Origin: Candidatus Chloroploca mongolica
Lineage (GTDB): Bacteria > Chloroflexota > Chloroflexia > Chloroflexales > Chloroflexaceae
Reading direction: 5' to 3'
Assembly: GCF_004762035.2 (NCBI RefSeq)
Contig: NZ_SIJK02000024.1
Coordinates: forward strand, 25,487-89,486
DNA: 64,000 nt
Under the pieces are notes generated by a model, which made no database searches, had not been told where the DNA came from, and worked only from the letters and a program-made list of their open reading frames with translations. Of the stretch, positions 49,863 to 59,024 are shown one piece after another. Position 1 is the stretch's first letter, and each line of letters starts with the position of its first letter. The translations under genes were made by a program, and so were the position numbers.

Positions 49863-51392
49863 TTATGGTACCGTACGCTCGAGCAAGACATAGGGTTCTG
49901 CTGCAAAAAGTACTGTGTAATCGCGTTCAAGAATCTCTAACGGATAGATCTGGGTATAGGCACTGAATGGCCCGGCGAGCACATACTGCGGTTGGGCCTC
50001 AAGGCCATCATAGACCACCGGAGGCCCACCGCTCCAGACATGACGTACCGCAGGGTCAAGCAATTCAGTTGGCACATAATGGAAGAGGTGATCGCTCAGC
50101 ACCCCGATCTCAGGTTCCCAGGTTTCGATCACAACATCCTGGGGAACATTGGCGTTGAGATAGGCGGCCATCCGATGGGTGCTATCATCGGGTGAGAGCA
50201 GCGTACGCATCGTCAGGCTCAGCGGGATCAGAATGATCAGTCCCAGGTAGGCCGCAGCGGCGCGGGTGGGCCAGTTGAGCCGACGGGCGTGGAGCATCTG
50301 GATCGTATCGACAGCAAGGCGAGCGACGGCGAGGCTGCCAAGGATGACAGCGGGGAAGGCGTAGCGTGCCCAGCCGAGCGAGACGACAAACCAGACAAGC
50401 CAGAGGCAAGCCATAAGGGTCGGCGCGAGTTCAGCGAGTGCCTGAGGGGTGCGTTGACGGCAGCGCCAGAGGCTATAGAGCAAGCCAGGAATGAGCAAAC
50501 CGCCATAGACCTGGATGAGATAGACCAGGGCGCGGCGCGAGGCATCAAGTTCAAAGACAAAGATTGCCCCACCGGCGGCCTGTCTGGTCTTGGCATAATT
50601 GGCTGCGAAGCCATCGGGACCAAAGAAGGTGAGCATAATGACCATCCAGGCCCCAAACGCAGCCACGGCCATAGCAGGTGGCGCGAGGCGCAGCCACCAG
50701 TTGCCGACCCGGAAATAGCGCCAATCGAGCAGAGCCAGCAGGGCGAGGGTGGGTGGCACAATCAGAACAAACTGGTTCTTGGTGACGAGGGCGAGCCCGA
50801 ACGCTGTGCCGGCGAGCAGCGCATAGCGGGTTGCGTGGGCGGGGCGCAGAATGCCATGGATATACGCCAGCAGACCGAGGCTCAGAAAGGCGATGCCTGG
50901 CACCTCGCCAAGTACCTGGCGGCCATACTCAACCATGCCCTCGAAGCGGAGCGTGCGTGACGCGAGGATCAGCACCAGGGCGAGCAGGGCGACGCGCATC
51001 CCGTGGAGGCGGCGGGCCAAGAAAAAGAGGGCGAGCATGGCAACGGCCATATAGAGCACGATGACCAGACGAGCCTGCACCAGGCCAACCCCGCCGACTT
51101 GAAAGGCGAGGGCCACGGGCAACATCACCGTTGGTCCGACACCAATCGTCGGCCCAAAATAGCGAAAACCCTCACTGCTGATATCGGCATAGACCCCGTA
51201 GTTGACGAGAGTTTTTGGCACATGCAGATGTGACCCTTCATCGAACCAGGTACGCGGGGCGTACGGCAGATTGACGAAGGCCAGGAACAGGAACAGGAAC
51301 ACCAGTGCCACGAGGGCGATTTGCTCCCAGCGTTGGGCCAGAAGCTTAAGCCGAGGTGAGCTTGCCGCATGCGCAGTGAGTGTCTTTGACAT
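49863..51392 (-). CDS. GT39-like membrane glycosyltransferase
   Basis: 509 residues from ATG 51392 (weak ribosome site AAGAAAAG). About ten helices. The first extracytoplasmic loop has the GT39/ArnT acidic motif: LPYAPRTWFDEGSHLHVPKTLV (Asp-Glu). These enzymes transfer sugar from polyprenyl phosphate to lipids or proteins at the outer face of the membrane. C-terminal ~150 residues face outside. A 21-bp hairpin lies upstream. Confidence 0.82.
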   Translation of the reverse strand: MSKTLTAHAASSPRLKLLAQRWEQIALVALVFLFLFLAFVNLPYAPRTWFDEGSHLHVPKTLVNYGVYADISSEGFRYFGPTIGVGPTVMLPVALAFQVGGVGLVQARLVIVLYMAVAMLALFFLARRLHGMRVALLALVLILASRTLRFEGMVEYGRQVLGEVPGIAFLSLGLLAYIHGILRPAHATRYALLAGTAFGLALVTKNQFVLIVPPTLALLALLDWRYFRVGNWWLRLAPPAMAVAAFGAWMVIMLTFFGPDGFAANYAKTRQAAGGAIFVFELDASRRALVYLIQVYGGLLIPGLLYSLWRCRQRTPQALAELAPTLMACLWLVWFVVSLGWARYAFPAVILGSLAVARLAVDTIQMLHARRLNWPTRAAAAYLGLIILIPLSLTMRTLLSPDDSTHRMAAYLNANVPQDVVIETWEPEIGVLSDHLFHYVPTELLDPAVRHVWSGGPPVVYDGLEAQPQYVLAGPFSAYTQIYPLEILERDYTVLFAAEPYVLLERTVP

Positions 51393-51401
51393 ATGCTTTT
51401 C

Positions 51402-51448
51402 TTGTGCGTTGCGTTTTGGCGGCAAAGCCACCAAAACGCAACGCACAA
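51402..51448. repeat. 21-bp hairpin between radical SAM and GT39 genes
   Basis: Arms 51402-51422 and 51428-51448 pair with a single mismatch. No T-run on the minus strand, so termination would be weak; attenuation or a dispersed repeat is possible. Confidence 0.6.
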
Positions 51449-51472
51449 ACCTAGTTAACGACTGCTAGAGGC

Positions 51473-53221
51473 TTAATCGCCTGAGCCAGAGAGGCGGCGT
51501 GAATTGCCGAGGCCACCGCTCATCCACTTGAGGTGATTGATGCCAATCGTCCAGAGCTGCCCGAGGGTGTCGGGGTTGGCGGCACCCTTGAGGAACGTCT
51601 TGATTGGCTCGGGGCGCAGCGACCATTCACGGGCGGCGCGCTTGGCCCAGTATTCCAGATCCTGCGAACTGAGGTGCGGATAGTTGAGCACCGTGTGGGA
51701 GTACATATCGTAATCTTCCCAGCGGTTCATATCAATCCAGCCATTCTCGACCGCCTCGTAGTAGAAGGGCGTCCCTGGGTAGGGGGTGGCGATGTGGAAG
51801 AGGGCAATGTCGAGCGGCAACTGCTTGGAGAGCGTGATCGTCTGCTGGATTGTCTCAACGGTTTCACCGGGGAGGCCAACGATGAAATAGCCCCAGTTCT
51901 TGATGCCGGCGCGGTGACTGGCGGCAATCGACTCCTGGATCCGCTTGACGGTTGTGCCCTTGCGTGCCCGTTTGAGCACCGCCTCGCTGCCACTTTCGAG
52001 CCCCCAGGCAATCAAGAAGCAGCCTGCGCGGCGCATCAACTTGAGCTGCTCTTCGTCTACAAAGTCAACGCGACTATTGCAGCTCCAGCGCAACTGGAGG
52101 CCTTCTTTGATGATGGTATTGCAGAGATCGTAGACAAATTCCTTCTTGACGGTAAAGAGATCGGCCTCGAAGTGAATATGGTGCATGCCCATCTCTTTGA
52201 GCATAACCATCTCTTGCAACACGTGCTCGGGGCTGCGGTGGCGGACGCTCGACTGGTAGGTGACGTGCTTGATGCAGTAGCGGCAGCCGGCGGGGCAACC
52301 ACGGCTGGTGAGCACAAAGGTATAGGGTCCACCGATAATCGGCACCTTATACTTCTGCCAGGGCAGCTTGTGGTGAAGCGGCAAAGGCAGGCTATCGAGG
52401 TTCTCGATAAACGGGCGGTCAGGATTGATCTTGATCTCGCCGTGCTCATCGCGGAAGCCAATGCCAAGCGTCTCACGGAGGGCACGGGCGATCACCTGCG
52501 GATAGACGCCGAGGAAGCGCCCTCGCGTGGTGAGGTACGAGGCATCAGGGAAGGGCAACTTGCGCCAGGGTGCGGTCAGATCGGCATTGCCTACGGGTAC
52601 GGTCTCATCGGCATGCTCGGTGGCGACCTGGCGATCAATGGTGCGAATGACATCAACAATGGTCATCTCGGGCTCACCGCGCACCACGACATCGAGGGTC
52701 GGATAGGTTTCGAGGGTCTCGCGGGTCATTGGCGTCACGTGGGTGCCAATTGCCATCGAGATCGTGCCGACGGCCTTGCCGACAAAGGTTGTCCGCATAT
52801 CATTGGTCAGGGTCGGCGCGGTAGCGTGGATGACCATATAGCGGGGCTTATGCTTCCACATATAGCGCTCGAAATCTTCCCAGGTCATCCCGAGGCCGAT
52901 CGCATCGATCACATCAACGCTATAGCCGGCCTCTTGCACCACGGCCCCGATCTGGGCGAGGGCGGTCTGGGGCCAGATAATGCCATCACGGGTACGGCGG
53001 CCAACGCGCGCGATATCGCGCAGGAAGAGGTCGCCATCGGGTGATGGTGGATTGAGCACCAGCACATCAAGGCGCGGATTGCGCTCGCGGGGCATCTCGA
53101 CAAACCGGATCTCGCCGGTGCGCTCATTGGCGCGGGCGGGGGCGACCAGTTTGATGCCCGTTGCTTTGTCTCCTGGAGCCATGCGTTTTTCGCCAGATTG
53201 CGACTTCGTCTCTTCACTCAT
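51473..53221 (-). CDS. B12-binding-domain radical SAM protein
   Basis: 582 residues from ATG 53221 (AAGGAG upstream; the longer frame lacks one). N-terminal Rossmann-like B12-binding region about residues 50-200 (LVLNPPSPDGDLFL, IHATAPTLTNDMRTT), without the classical DxHxxG. Then the radical SAM cluster Cys309-x3-Cys313-x2-Cys316 (RGCPAGCRYCIKH), followed by HFEADLFTV, AWGLESGSE and HIATPYPGTPF. B12-radical SAM enzymes methylate or rearrange unactivated carbons, as in hopanoid, antibiotic and bacteriochlorophyll (BchE) paths. In this locus it may methylate a lipid or sugar. Substrate unknown. Confidence 0.88.
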   Translation of the reverse strand: MSEETKSQSGEKRMAPGDKATGIKLVAPARANERTGEIRFVEMPRERNPRLDVLVLNPPSPDGDLFLRDIARVGRRTRDGIIWPQTALAQIGAVVQEAGYSVDVIDAIGLGMTWEDFERYMWKHKPRYMVIHATAPTLTNDMRTTFVGKAVGTISMAIGTHVTPMTRETLETYPTLDVVVRGEPEMTIVDVIRTIDRQVATEHADETVPVGNADLTAPWRKLPFPDASYLTTRGRFLGVYPQVIARALRETLGIGFRDEHGEIKINPDRPFIENLDSLPLPLHHKLPWQKYKVPIIGGPYTFVLTSRGCPAGCRYCIKHVTYQSSVRHRSPEHVLQEMVMLKEMGMHHIHFEADLFTVKKEFVYDLCNTIIKEGLQLRWSCNSRVDFVDEEQLKLMRRAGCFLIAWGLESGSEAVLKRARKGTTVKRIQESIAASHRAGIKNWGYFIVGLPGETVETIQQTITLSKQLPLDIALFHIATPYPGTPFYYEAVENGWIDMNRWEDYDMYSHTVLNYPHLSSQDLEYWAKRAAREWSLRPEPIKTFLKGAANPDTLGQLWTIGINHLKWMSGGLGNSRRLSGSGD

Positions 53222-53285
53222 GAATTCAAACTCCTTTTTATCGCACCTGACGGTACGGCTGATCACATAGCTACAATGTAAGCGC

Positions 53286-53738
53286 TTAGGGCCTTTCGGC
53301 GGGAACGTGTTCGTTGGAAGAACGGCGGCGTGCGGTCTTATGCTGGCGCTCCTCCGAAAAGAAGCTGAGCCGCACCGCCTGGATAAGCATGGCGAAAAAA
53401 GCCAGCAGGAACACGGTATTCATTCCTGGCCCGACGAGCAGATGGAGGGGACGATTCCACGCACTGATCTCCAGGCCAAAGAGAAAGTCAATCGCTTGAT
53501 GCAATTGTCCAGCGATATGTTTTTCGTACTCATAGGCCAGACCCAGCAGAAATGCCGTGAATAACCACGCGACGCGTGCGCGGGTCGGCTCAGCATACAA
53601 GCGTATCCCGAAGATGATAAAGAGCAGCACGGCCAGTATGATGGGCCAGTTGTGGCTGATCAGCACAATCAGATACCCGAACACATAGTGCCACTGGCCC
53701 AGATTTGCTGCACTCCACTGCTCAAAACCTTGATCCAT
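53286..53738 (-). CDS. Small membrane protein of unknown function
   Basis: 150 residues with about four hydrophobic helices (HYVFGYLIVLISHNWPIILAVLLFIIFGI, ARVAWLFTAFLLGLAYEY, and GPGMNTVFLLAFFAMLIQAV). Charged C-terminal tail. Ribosome site GAGGGAAGAG before ATG 53738. It lies between the radical SAM and the GT2 gene. No family recognised; it might be an accessory membrane subunit of a neighbouring GT. Confidence 0.6.
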   Translation of the reverse strand: MDQGFEQWSAANLGQWHYVFGYLIVLISHNWPIILAVLLFIIFGIRLYAEPTRARVAWLFTAFLLGLAYEYEKHIAGQLHQAIDFLFGLEISAWNRPLHLLVGPGMNTVFLLAFFAMLIQAVRLSFFSEERQHKTARRRSSNEHVPAERP

Positions 53739-53804
53739 GATGAACTCTTCCCTCGCACGATGCTTATTGGTATGTAACGTACGTTTTCTGCTCTGCTGCC
53801 GAAG

Positions 53805-53840
53805 GGAGTGCCGGCTTCAGCCGGCTAAAGCCGGCACTCC
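53805..53840. repeat. 13-bp palindrome (GGAGTGCCGGCTT)
   Basis: Arms 53805-53817 and 53828-53840 are perfectly complementary, and the loop repeats the AGCCGGCT core. It belongs to the dispersed palindrome class seen at 13897, 16310, 33464 and 62971. Confidence 0.75.
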
Positions 53841-53874
53841 AGAATGCCAGGAAATGTACGCTACCCACTACTAT

Positions 53875-55116
53875 TTAGATCTGCTGGGCGACGACATCGG
53901 CGTGAACCGGGTGAGCGGCAGGAACATACGTCCAGTTCAGATCGGCCTCCATCTCGGCATCGCGGCGGCTCAACTCGGACAGCACGCGGGCGAGGCTCCA
54001 CGCACTCATCAACTGCACCCCGGTGAGCACCATCAACGCGCTCAAGACAGGGGCAAACCATGAAGCGGCGAGGGCAGGATTGGTCAGGTCAAAGACAACA
54101 GACGCGACATAGACGCCGATACCACCAAGGATGGCGAGCAACCCGAGCCACCAGTAATGCTTTTCGATCTTGCGTCCATTGCCGTAGGGGCCAAAGAGAC
54201 CCTGGCGGATTGGGCGCGTATGGAAGAGGGCGACCACGTAGCTAAAGGTGGTTCCGGTCGTATAGGCGGTCACCCCGGCGACGGCGAGCACGAGCGCACC
54301 GAAGAGTTGCGGGAAGGACCAACTGAGACTGCCGACAACGAGGCTGCCAAAGAGTTGCACCCCAACAATCATCAGGGCCATGAGCAGCATGACCAGCCCG
54401 ATGCCGCCGAAGATGCGCACGGGATTGTAGGTCAGCGCGGTCCAGACAATCGACTTGAAGAAACGCAGGCCATCACGGACGACACTGAGTTTGCTGCGAC
54501 CCGAGCGCTCTTTGTACGGGATGGGCACTTCAACGATATTGAGATGTTCGTGCAACGCACGGGTGCTCATCGCTGGGGTGAAGTCGAGGGTATTGGGCAA
54601 CGGATAGATCATCGGCAGCACCGAACGACGGAGCACGCGCTGACCACTGGCGCTATCGCTGATGCGTACGCCTGAGACGAGCGAAAGAAGCGAGGCAAAG
54701 ATGGTATTGCCGACTCGTCGGACAAGCGGCATCTCGCTGTGCTCACCGGCCATCCGGCTGCCGATGACAATATCGGCCCCGTCCATGGCAACCTGACACA
54801 TTTTGGGGAAGTATTCAGGTGGATAGGTGCTATCGGCATCAAGGAAGCCGATCAACTCGCCCGTGGCGGCACCAAAGCCAGTCTTGAGGGCGCCGCCGTA
54901 CCCACGGTTCTGCTGGCGGATCAGCCGGACACGCTCTCCATACCCTGCAACAATCTCGGCAGTGCGGTCGGATGAACCATCATCAACCACAATGCACTCA
55001 AGACTAGCAACGCCAACCTCGGCGAGCTGGGGCGCGATCGCCAGTACACGGTCAACAATTGCCTCGATGCCGTCCTCTTCGTTGTAGGCCGGGATGACCA
55101 CTGAGAGGGTCGTCAT
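53875..55116 (-). CDS. Family 2 glycosyltransferase with C-terminal membrane helices
   Basis: 413 residues from ATG 55116 (AGGAG upstream). GT-A domain: TTLSVVIPAYNEEDGIEAIV, CIVVDDGSSDRTAEI, GFLDADSTYPPEYFPKM (DxD), GSRMAGEHSEMPLVRRVG, then a transmembrane part of four helices (IFGGIGLVMLLMALMIVGV and LFGALVLAVAGVTAYTTG). The layout is that of polyprenyl-phosphate glycosyltransferases (GtrB/DPM1-like with membrane tails). It would make a lipid-linked sugar for the GT-C enzymes. Confidence 0.9.
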   Translation of the reverse strand: MTTLSVVIPAYNEEDGIEAIVDRVLAIAPQLAEVGVASLECIVVDDGSSDRTAEIVAGYGERVRLIRQQNRGYGGALKTGFGAATGELIGFLDADSTYPPEYFPKMCQVAMDGADIVIGSRMAGEHSEMPLVRRVGNTIFASLLSLVSGVRISDSASGQRVLRRSVLPMIYPLPNTLDFTPAMSTRALHEHLNIVEVPIPYKERSGRSKLSVVRDGLRFFKSIVWTALTYNPVRIFGGIGLVMLLMALMIVGVQLFGSLVVGSLSWSFPQLFGALVLAVAGVTAYTTGTTFSYVVALFHTRPIRQGLFGPYGNGRKIEKHYWWLGLLAILGGIGVYVASVVFDLTNPALAASWFAPVLSALMVLTGVQLMSAWSLARVLSELSRRDAEMEADLNWTYVPAAHPVHADVVAQQI

Positions 55117-55174
55117 AGGGTGTGCTCCTGTCCTGCATAGCCCGGCAGATCCACCGGGGCCTGATAAGCTTTCA

Positions 55175-55906
55175 TCAATAAACACGTAGCTCAGGTTGCC
55201 GTGGAGGTAGTGGATCAGTTTGAAGATCCCGTACCACACGGGCTGGATTGCCCACGGCGACACTGTAGTCGGGAACGTCTTTTGTTACGACGGCACCTGC
55301 ACCAACCACACTGTTGCGTCCTATCCGTACACCATCGAGAAGAATGGCCCCGCTGCCAATCCATGATCCCGTTTCAATCGTGATCCCCTGGGCCGTGATC
55401 CCCTGATGGCTGATTGGTCGGGTTGTATCGTTGATGACATGATTGACGGCGAGCACTTGCACCAGCGTGCCAAGGTAGACATCGTCGCCAATATGAATGC
55501 CACCCTGTCCGCGCAAAATGCAACTCTCGCCGATGAGGGAACGTGCGCCAATGGTGATATGACTATGGGGAAGATCGCGGAAGTTGTAGACATGCAGGAT
55601 CGCGTTCTTCATCACCAGGCTCTCGTCGCCGATCGTGATTCCGCCAGGGCAGGCGTGCAAATAGACTCCGTGGTCGAGATAGACGCCCTTGCCGAGGCAA
55701 ACATGCGAGGCAAAGCGGATCCGTACGCCATCTTCAATTGCTGCTATGCCCTCCATGTCAAGGATGCTCCGGTACGCGACTGCGCGTAGACCTACGCCGA
55801 CGATGCTCGGCACCCAGCCCAGGCTCGCCTGAACCAGTTGCTCGAAGGCATATTGCGGTAATGAACTCGCCTGACGCGAGATGTAGAGCCCAAGTTGTTG
55901 GCGCAT
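55175..55906 (-). CDS. Hexapeptide-repeat acyltransferase
   Basis: 243 residues. The left-handed beta-helix shows hexapeptide repeats: [50 protein letters not shown] and [44 protein letters not shown], the closing text of NodL/LacA/Maa-like O-acetyltransferases. An N-terminal ~70-residue helical part precedes it. It acetylates a sugar or related substrate using acetyl-CoA; the exact substrate is unknown. Confidence 0.87.
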   Translation of the reverse strand: MRQQLGLYISRQASSLPQYAFEQLVQASLGWVPSIVGVGLRAVAYRSILDMEGIAAIEDGVRIRFASHVCLGKGVYLDHGVYLHACPGGITIGDESLVMKNAILHVYNFRDLPHSHITIGARSLIGESCILRGQGGIHIGDDVYLGTLVQVLAVNHVINDTTRPISHQGITAQGITIETGSWIGSGAILLDGVRIGRNSVVGAGAVVTKDVPDYSVAVGNPARVVRDLQTDPLPPRQPELRVY

Positions 55907-56129
55907 ACCTTGACGTGCGGGCGGTTGGCCCGCCGCAGATGAACGGTCTTGGATCGGGTGAACTGTCCCTATCGTACAGGAGTGCCTTAAATTCTACCTA
56001 ACAGGACGTTGAGCGAGGTCTTACAGTGTGTTTACCTCTTGCACAGCTTTTTGAGCACAGCATGGATCTGTCGGCAGAGCACCCCACCAGGGCACCCGCA
56101 AGGGGTGCCCGTACACCGGGCCCGGCCCC
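55907..56129. other. Gene-free stretch leading into the repeat island
   Basis: No coding frame of note. The 55907-56030 part is unique sequence upstream of the acyltransferase gene and probably holds its promoter, which I could not define. From about 56090 the GTGCCCGTACACC-type repeat begins. Confidence 0.5.
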
Positions 56130-56935
56130 CGGCCCGGTAGGGGCACCCCTGGCGGGTGCCCGCCCCGTGCGGGTGCCCCACCTTTTGGGGGTAGGTTTTT
56201 TTCTTCACGAGCCGAGGGAGCGACATGACGTTCGTTTTTTTCGCACGAAGGTGGTGGTGTCGTTGTCCAGGGTTCGGGGGACAAGCGTTGCGGCATGGGG
56301 ATGGACTGGTGGTTCAGGGCCCGCGCCAAGGGCTGCCAACGCCAGCCATGTCCTTCCGAACGGAGTGAGGAATCTTCCCTGCGCCGCATGGAAGGCCCCT
56401 CGCTGCGCTCCGAAGCAACAAACCGTGTTGTCAACTCCAGTGTGTCCGCGGTCATTCCGAACGCAGCGGAGCGGCGTGAGGAATCGGCACTGATCCGCAT
56501 TGAAGACCCCTCACTCCGTTCGGGGTGACATGGGCGGGCCGGGGCAACACCCTGGTTTCTCTCGGCACCACTGGCCCGTGGGCCACTTGGTACTCGGGGT
56601 GACAGGGCGAGCGCAGCGGCGTGACACAACGAGCGCAACGGGGTGACAGGGCGAGCGCAACGGGGTGACAGGGCGAGCGCAACGGGAGGCAACGCCAGCC
56701 ATGTCATTCCGAACGCAGTGAGGAATCTTCATTGCGGCCCATGGAAGACCCCTCGCTCCGCTCGGGGTGACACGGCGAGTGCAGCGGAGTGACACGGCGG
56801 GCGCAGCGGGGTGACAGGGCGGATGCCTTGGATGGTCATGACCCGCACATTATCTGAAAAACCTACCCCCAAAAGGGCACCCCGCCCCGTGCGGGTGCCC
56901 GCCCCGTGCGGGTGCCCCTACCGGGTGCCCCGTTG
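56130..56935. repeat. Composite repeat island with terminal inverted repeats
   Basis: The left end contains GGTAGGGGCACCCC and, at 56181-56200, CCTTTTGGGGGTAGGTTTTT. The exact reverse complement of the latter is at 56857-56876, followed by GCACCCC/CGGGTGCCCCTACC-type text. Between them sits PERSEGS copy B (56337-56606), then tandem GTGACAGGGCGAGCGCAACG units (56600-56690 and 56765-56830) and a partial copy (56692-56775). No gene. Confidence 0.75.
56337..56606. repeat. PERSEGS-type composite repeat, copy B
   Basis: Matches copy A at 31099-31375 along its whole length with scattered differences, same orientation: CAACGCCAGCCATGTCCTTC at the start and CACTTGGTACTCGGGGTGAC at the end. Confidence 0.85.
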
Positions 56936-56952
56936 TTGCCGGGGATAGCGTG

Positions 56953-58038
56953 TCAGCGCTTCAGGTAGTTGGTAATAACCGCGAGCGCCTGCTCGGCGGC
57001 ACCGGCACGTACGGGGGCCGGTGAGTGGCGGAGTTGGCTAAGGCCCTGGGGACTGAGCCAGGTTGCGGTTCCGTCGATGATGGCCTGATAGGTGTTGCCG
57101 ATCAAGACGGCTGCCCCGGCGTCGACTAGATAGCGCCATTCGGTCTCTTGGCGCACAATGAGGAGGGGCGTCCCTAGGACGCCGGCTTCTTCTTGTAACC
57201 CGCCCGAGTCGGTCAAGACGGCGCTGGCTGATCCGACGAGGCGCAGCATGTCGAGGTAGCCGAGCGGTTTGCTCTGGCGGATCCGGGGCGATAGGGTCAG
57301 GCCCTGGCGTTGCAGCGCGACGATGGTGCGGGGATGCACGGGAAACGCGATGGTGTAGGCTTCGGCAAGCTCGTTGAGCGCCTGTACGATCCCCGGGAGC
57401 ACGTCGGGTTCGGTGTTTTCGGCGCGGTGGAGGGTGAGGGCGAGGTAGTTGTCGGGTTCGAGTTCGAGCTGTTCGAGGATTTTTGCGTGTTCGGCGTGGC
57501 TGCGATTGCGGAGGACGGCGTCAATCGCGGTAGAGCCAATGATGCTGATGCGCTCTTCAGGCAGGCCTTCGTTGCGCAGGTTGGTCGCCGCGATCTCGTC
57601 GGCGGCGAGCAAGAGTTCGCTGATGTGATCAACGATGATGCGGTTGAGCTCTTCGGGCATCGCTCGGTTGAACGAGCGCCCGCCTGCTTCAAGATGGGCG
57701 ACGGGAATGCCCTGCTTGGACGCGCAGATGGCCCCGGCCATGGTGGTATTGGTGTCGCCCTGCACCAGCACCAGGTCAGGCTGGCGCTCAAGGAGAATTG
57801 GTTCAAGGCGACTGAGCATGCGGGCGGTCTGCTCCCCATGACTGGCTGAACCGACGCCCAGGCTATAGGCCGGGGTTGGCAAGCCGAGTTCTTCAAAAAA
57901 GATGGTGTCAACTTCATACGAGTAGTGCTGCCCCGAATGCACAAGAATGTGGTTGACGTGCTCGTCGAGCAGCGGAATGAGTGGTGACAGTTTGATAATC
58001 TCCGGGCGTGTTCCAAGGATAGTCAGAACCGTGGGCAT
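56953..58038 (-). CDS. wecB: UDP-GlcNAc 2-epimerase (non-hydrolysing)
   Basis: 361 residues. The start MPTVLTILGTRPEIIKLSPL, then VQGDTNTTMAGAICASKQGIPVAHLEAGGRS, LHRAENTEP, and VLTDSGGLQEEAGVLGTP are the WecB signature. It converts UDP-GlcNAc to UDP-ManNAc, giving a ManNAc-type residue or its uronate in the glycan. Two bases separate it from the preceding acyltransferase gene. It is the last gene of the six-gene run from the acyl carrier protein. Confidence 0.95.
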   Translation of the reverse strand: MPTVLTILGTRPEIIKLSPLIPLLDEHVNHILVHSGQHYSYEVDTIFFEELGLPTPAYSLGVGSASHGEQTARMLSRLEPILLERQPDLVLVQGDTNTTMAGAICASKQGIPVAHLEAGGRSFNRAMPEELNRIIVDHISELLLAADEIAATNLRNEGLPEERISIIGSTAIDAVLRNRSHAEHAKILEQLELEPDNYLALTLHRAENTEPDVLPGIVQALNELAEAYTIAFPVHPRTIVALQRQGLTLSPRIRQSKPLGYLDMLRLVGSASAVLTDSGGLQEEAGVLGTPLLIVRQETEWRYLVDAGAAVLIGNTYQAIIDGTATWLSPQGLSQLRHSPAPVRAGAAEQALAVITNYLKR

Positions 58039-58040
58039 GC

Positions 58041-59012
58041 TTATTCCTCCTCGGCGTATGCCAGTTGGACGCCGTAGTAGCGTTTGAGAAAGAGGGCCAG
58101 TTCAACGTAGATCGGGTCGCGGTCACTGGTCATGCGATTGTTGGTAAGATCAAGCCAGTGAGGTGAGTCAGCGGGTCGCCAGTCGGGGCGCGTGACGAGC
58201 CAGATGGTCGTGCTGCCATCAGCAGTGATGGTCGGAGTTGGGCCAACGCTGGTCGCGATGGCGAGGCGGTAGATCTTTTTGCCGTGGCGAAAGCGGACAC
58301 CACCAGAGCGTTCGGTCTCCACTGGCACACTCATGATCCCGGTGAGCATAAGTTCGCTAAAATGGCGCAGCATATGGGCGGCAGCGGCATCAACGCGTCG
58401 CGGACTCATCGTGCGGCGCATGCGCTCCATCTCGCCAACGGGGCGGGCCGGATTGCCCTCGGCGATGGTGCCGGGCGGAAGGCTACCGCCCACGACCGAG
58501 CGCGAATTGACAAAGCTGTGGCTACCGATCTCGCTGGCTGGTTGGAGAAAGACGCCCGCCGCGCACCAGACATAATCGCCGAGCGTTACCGCGCCAAAAC
58601 GCACCCAGTAGCCCTCGGTATAGGGCAAAAAAGAGCCGTGGGTGTAGACCATACAGCGGGCACCGAGGGCGCTCCAGCGTCCAAGCCGTACATCTTCGTC
58701 GGTATTGATCAGACATTGTGGCCCGATATAACTATGTTCACCGACAAAGAAGCCTGCGGCCCCATAGATGAGGTTGAAACTGCTCACGATGGCATACGGG
58801 CCAAGCACAAGATCGCCGTCACACTTGATCAGCGTGAGTGCCCGTACCTCGCTGTAGTCGCCCAGGGCGATATGCCGCCCCATCACGCTTGCGAACCAGC
58901 CGATCTTGACGTGCCGACCAAGCTGAGCGCCGCAAAAGACCCGCAAGATCCACGGTTTGACGACCGGCGGGCAAAAGAAGAGCATGGCAAAGATGAGGGT
59001 TTTGAAAGACAT
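58041..59012 (-). CDS. Hexapeptide-repeat acyltransferase with a C-terminal extension
   Basis: 323 residues. N-terminal hydrophobic segment (FKTLIFAMLFFCPPVVKPWILRVFCGAQLG), then hexapeptide repeats (KIGWFASVMGRHIALGDYSEVRALTLIKCDGDLVLGPYAIV, EHSYIGPQCLINTDEDVRLGRWSALG) ending with a GSHSFVNSRSVVGGSLPPGTIAEGNPARPV cap. Residues about 205-323 form an extra domain of unknown role. It probably acylates a glycan sugar with an acyl-CoA or acyl-ACP, fitting the acyl carrier protein upstream. Confidence 0.82.
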   Translation of the reverse strand: MSFKTLIFAMLFFCPPVVKPWILRVFCGAQLGRHVKIGWFASVMGRHIALGDYSEVRALTLIKCDGDLVLGPYAIVSSFNLIYGAAGFFVGEHSYIGPQCLINTDEDVRLGRWSALGARCMVYTHGSFLPYTEGYWVRFGAVTLGDYVWCAAGVFLQPASEIGSHSFVNSRSVVGGSLPPGTIAEGNPARPVGEMERMRRTMSPRRVDAAAAHMLRHFSELMLTGIMSVPVETERSGGVRFRHGKKIYRLAIATSVGPTPTITADGSTTIWLVTRPDWRPADSPHWLDLTNNRMTSDRDPIYVELALFLKRYYGVQLAYAEEE

Positions 59013-59024
59013 AGCGGCTTCCTC

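Noticed and set aside
51533..53044. Long plus-strand ORF of 503 codons opposite the radical SAM gene
   Set aside because: It mirrors codon structure of the real minus-strand gene, has no recognisable motif and no ribosome site; it is a shadow.
56021..56707. ORFs translating to HPERSEGS-like text
   Set aside because: These come from a dispersed repeat in several frames; the peptide is a by-product of the repeat, not a conserved protein.
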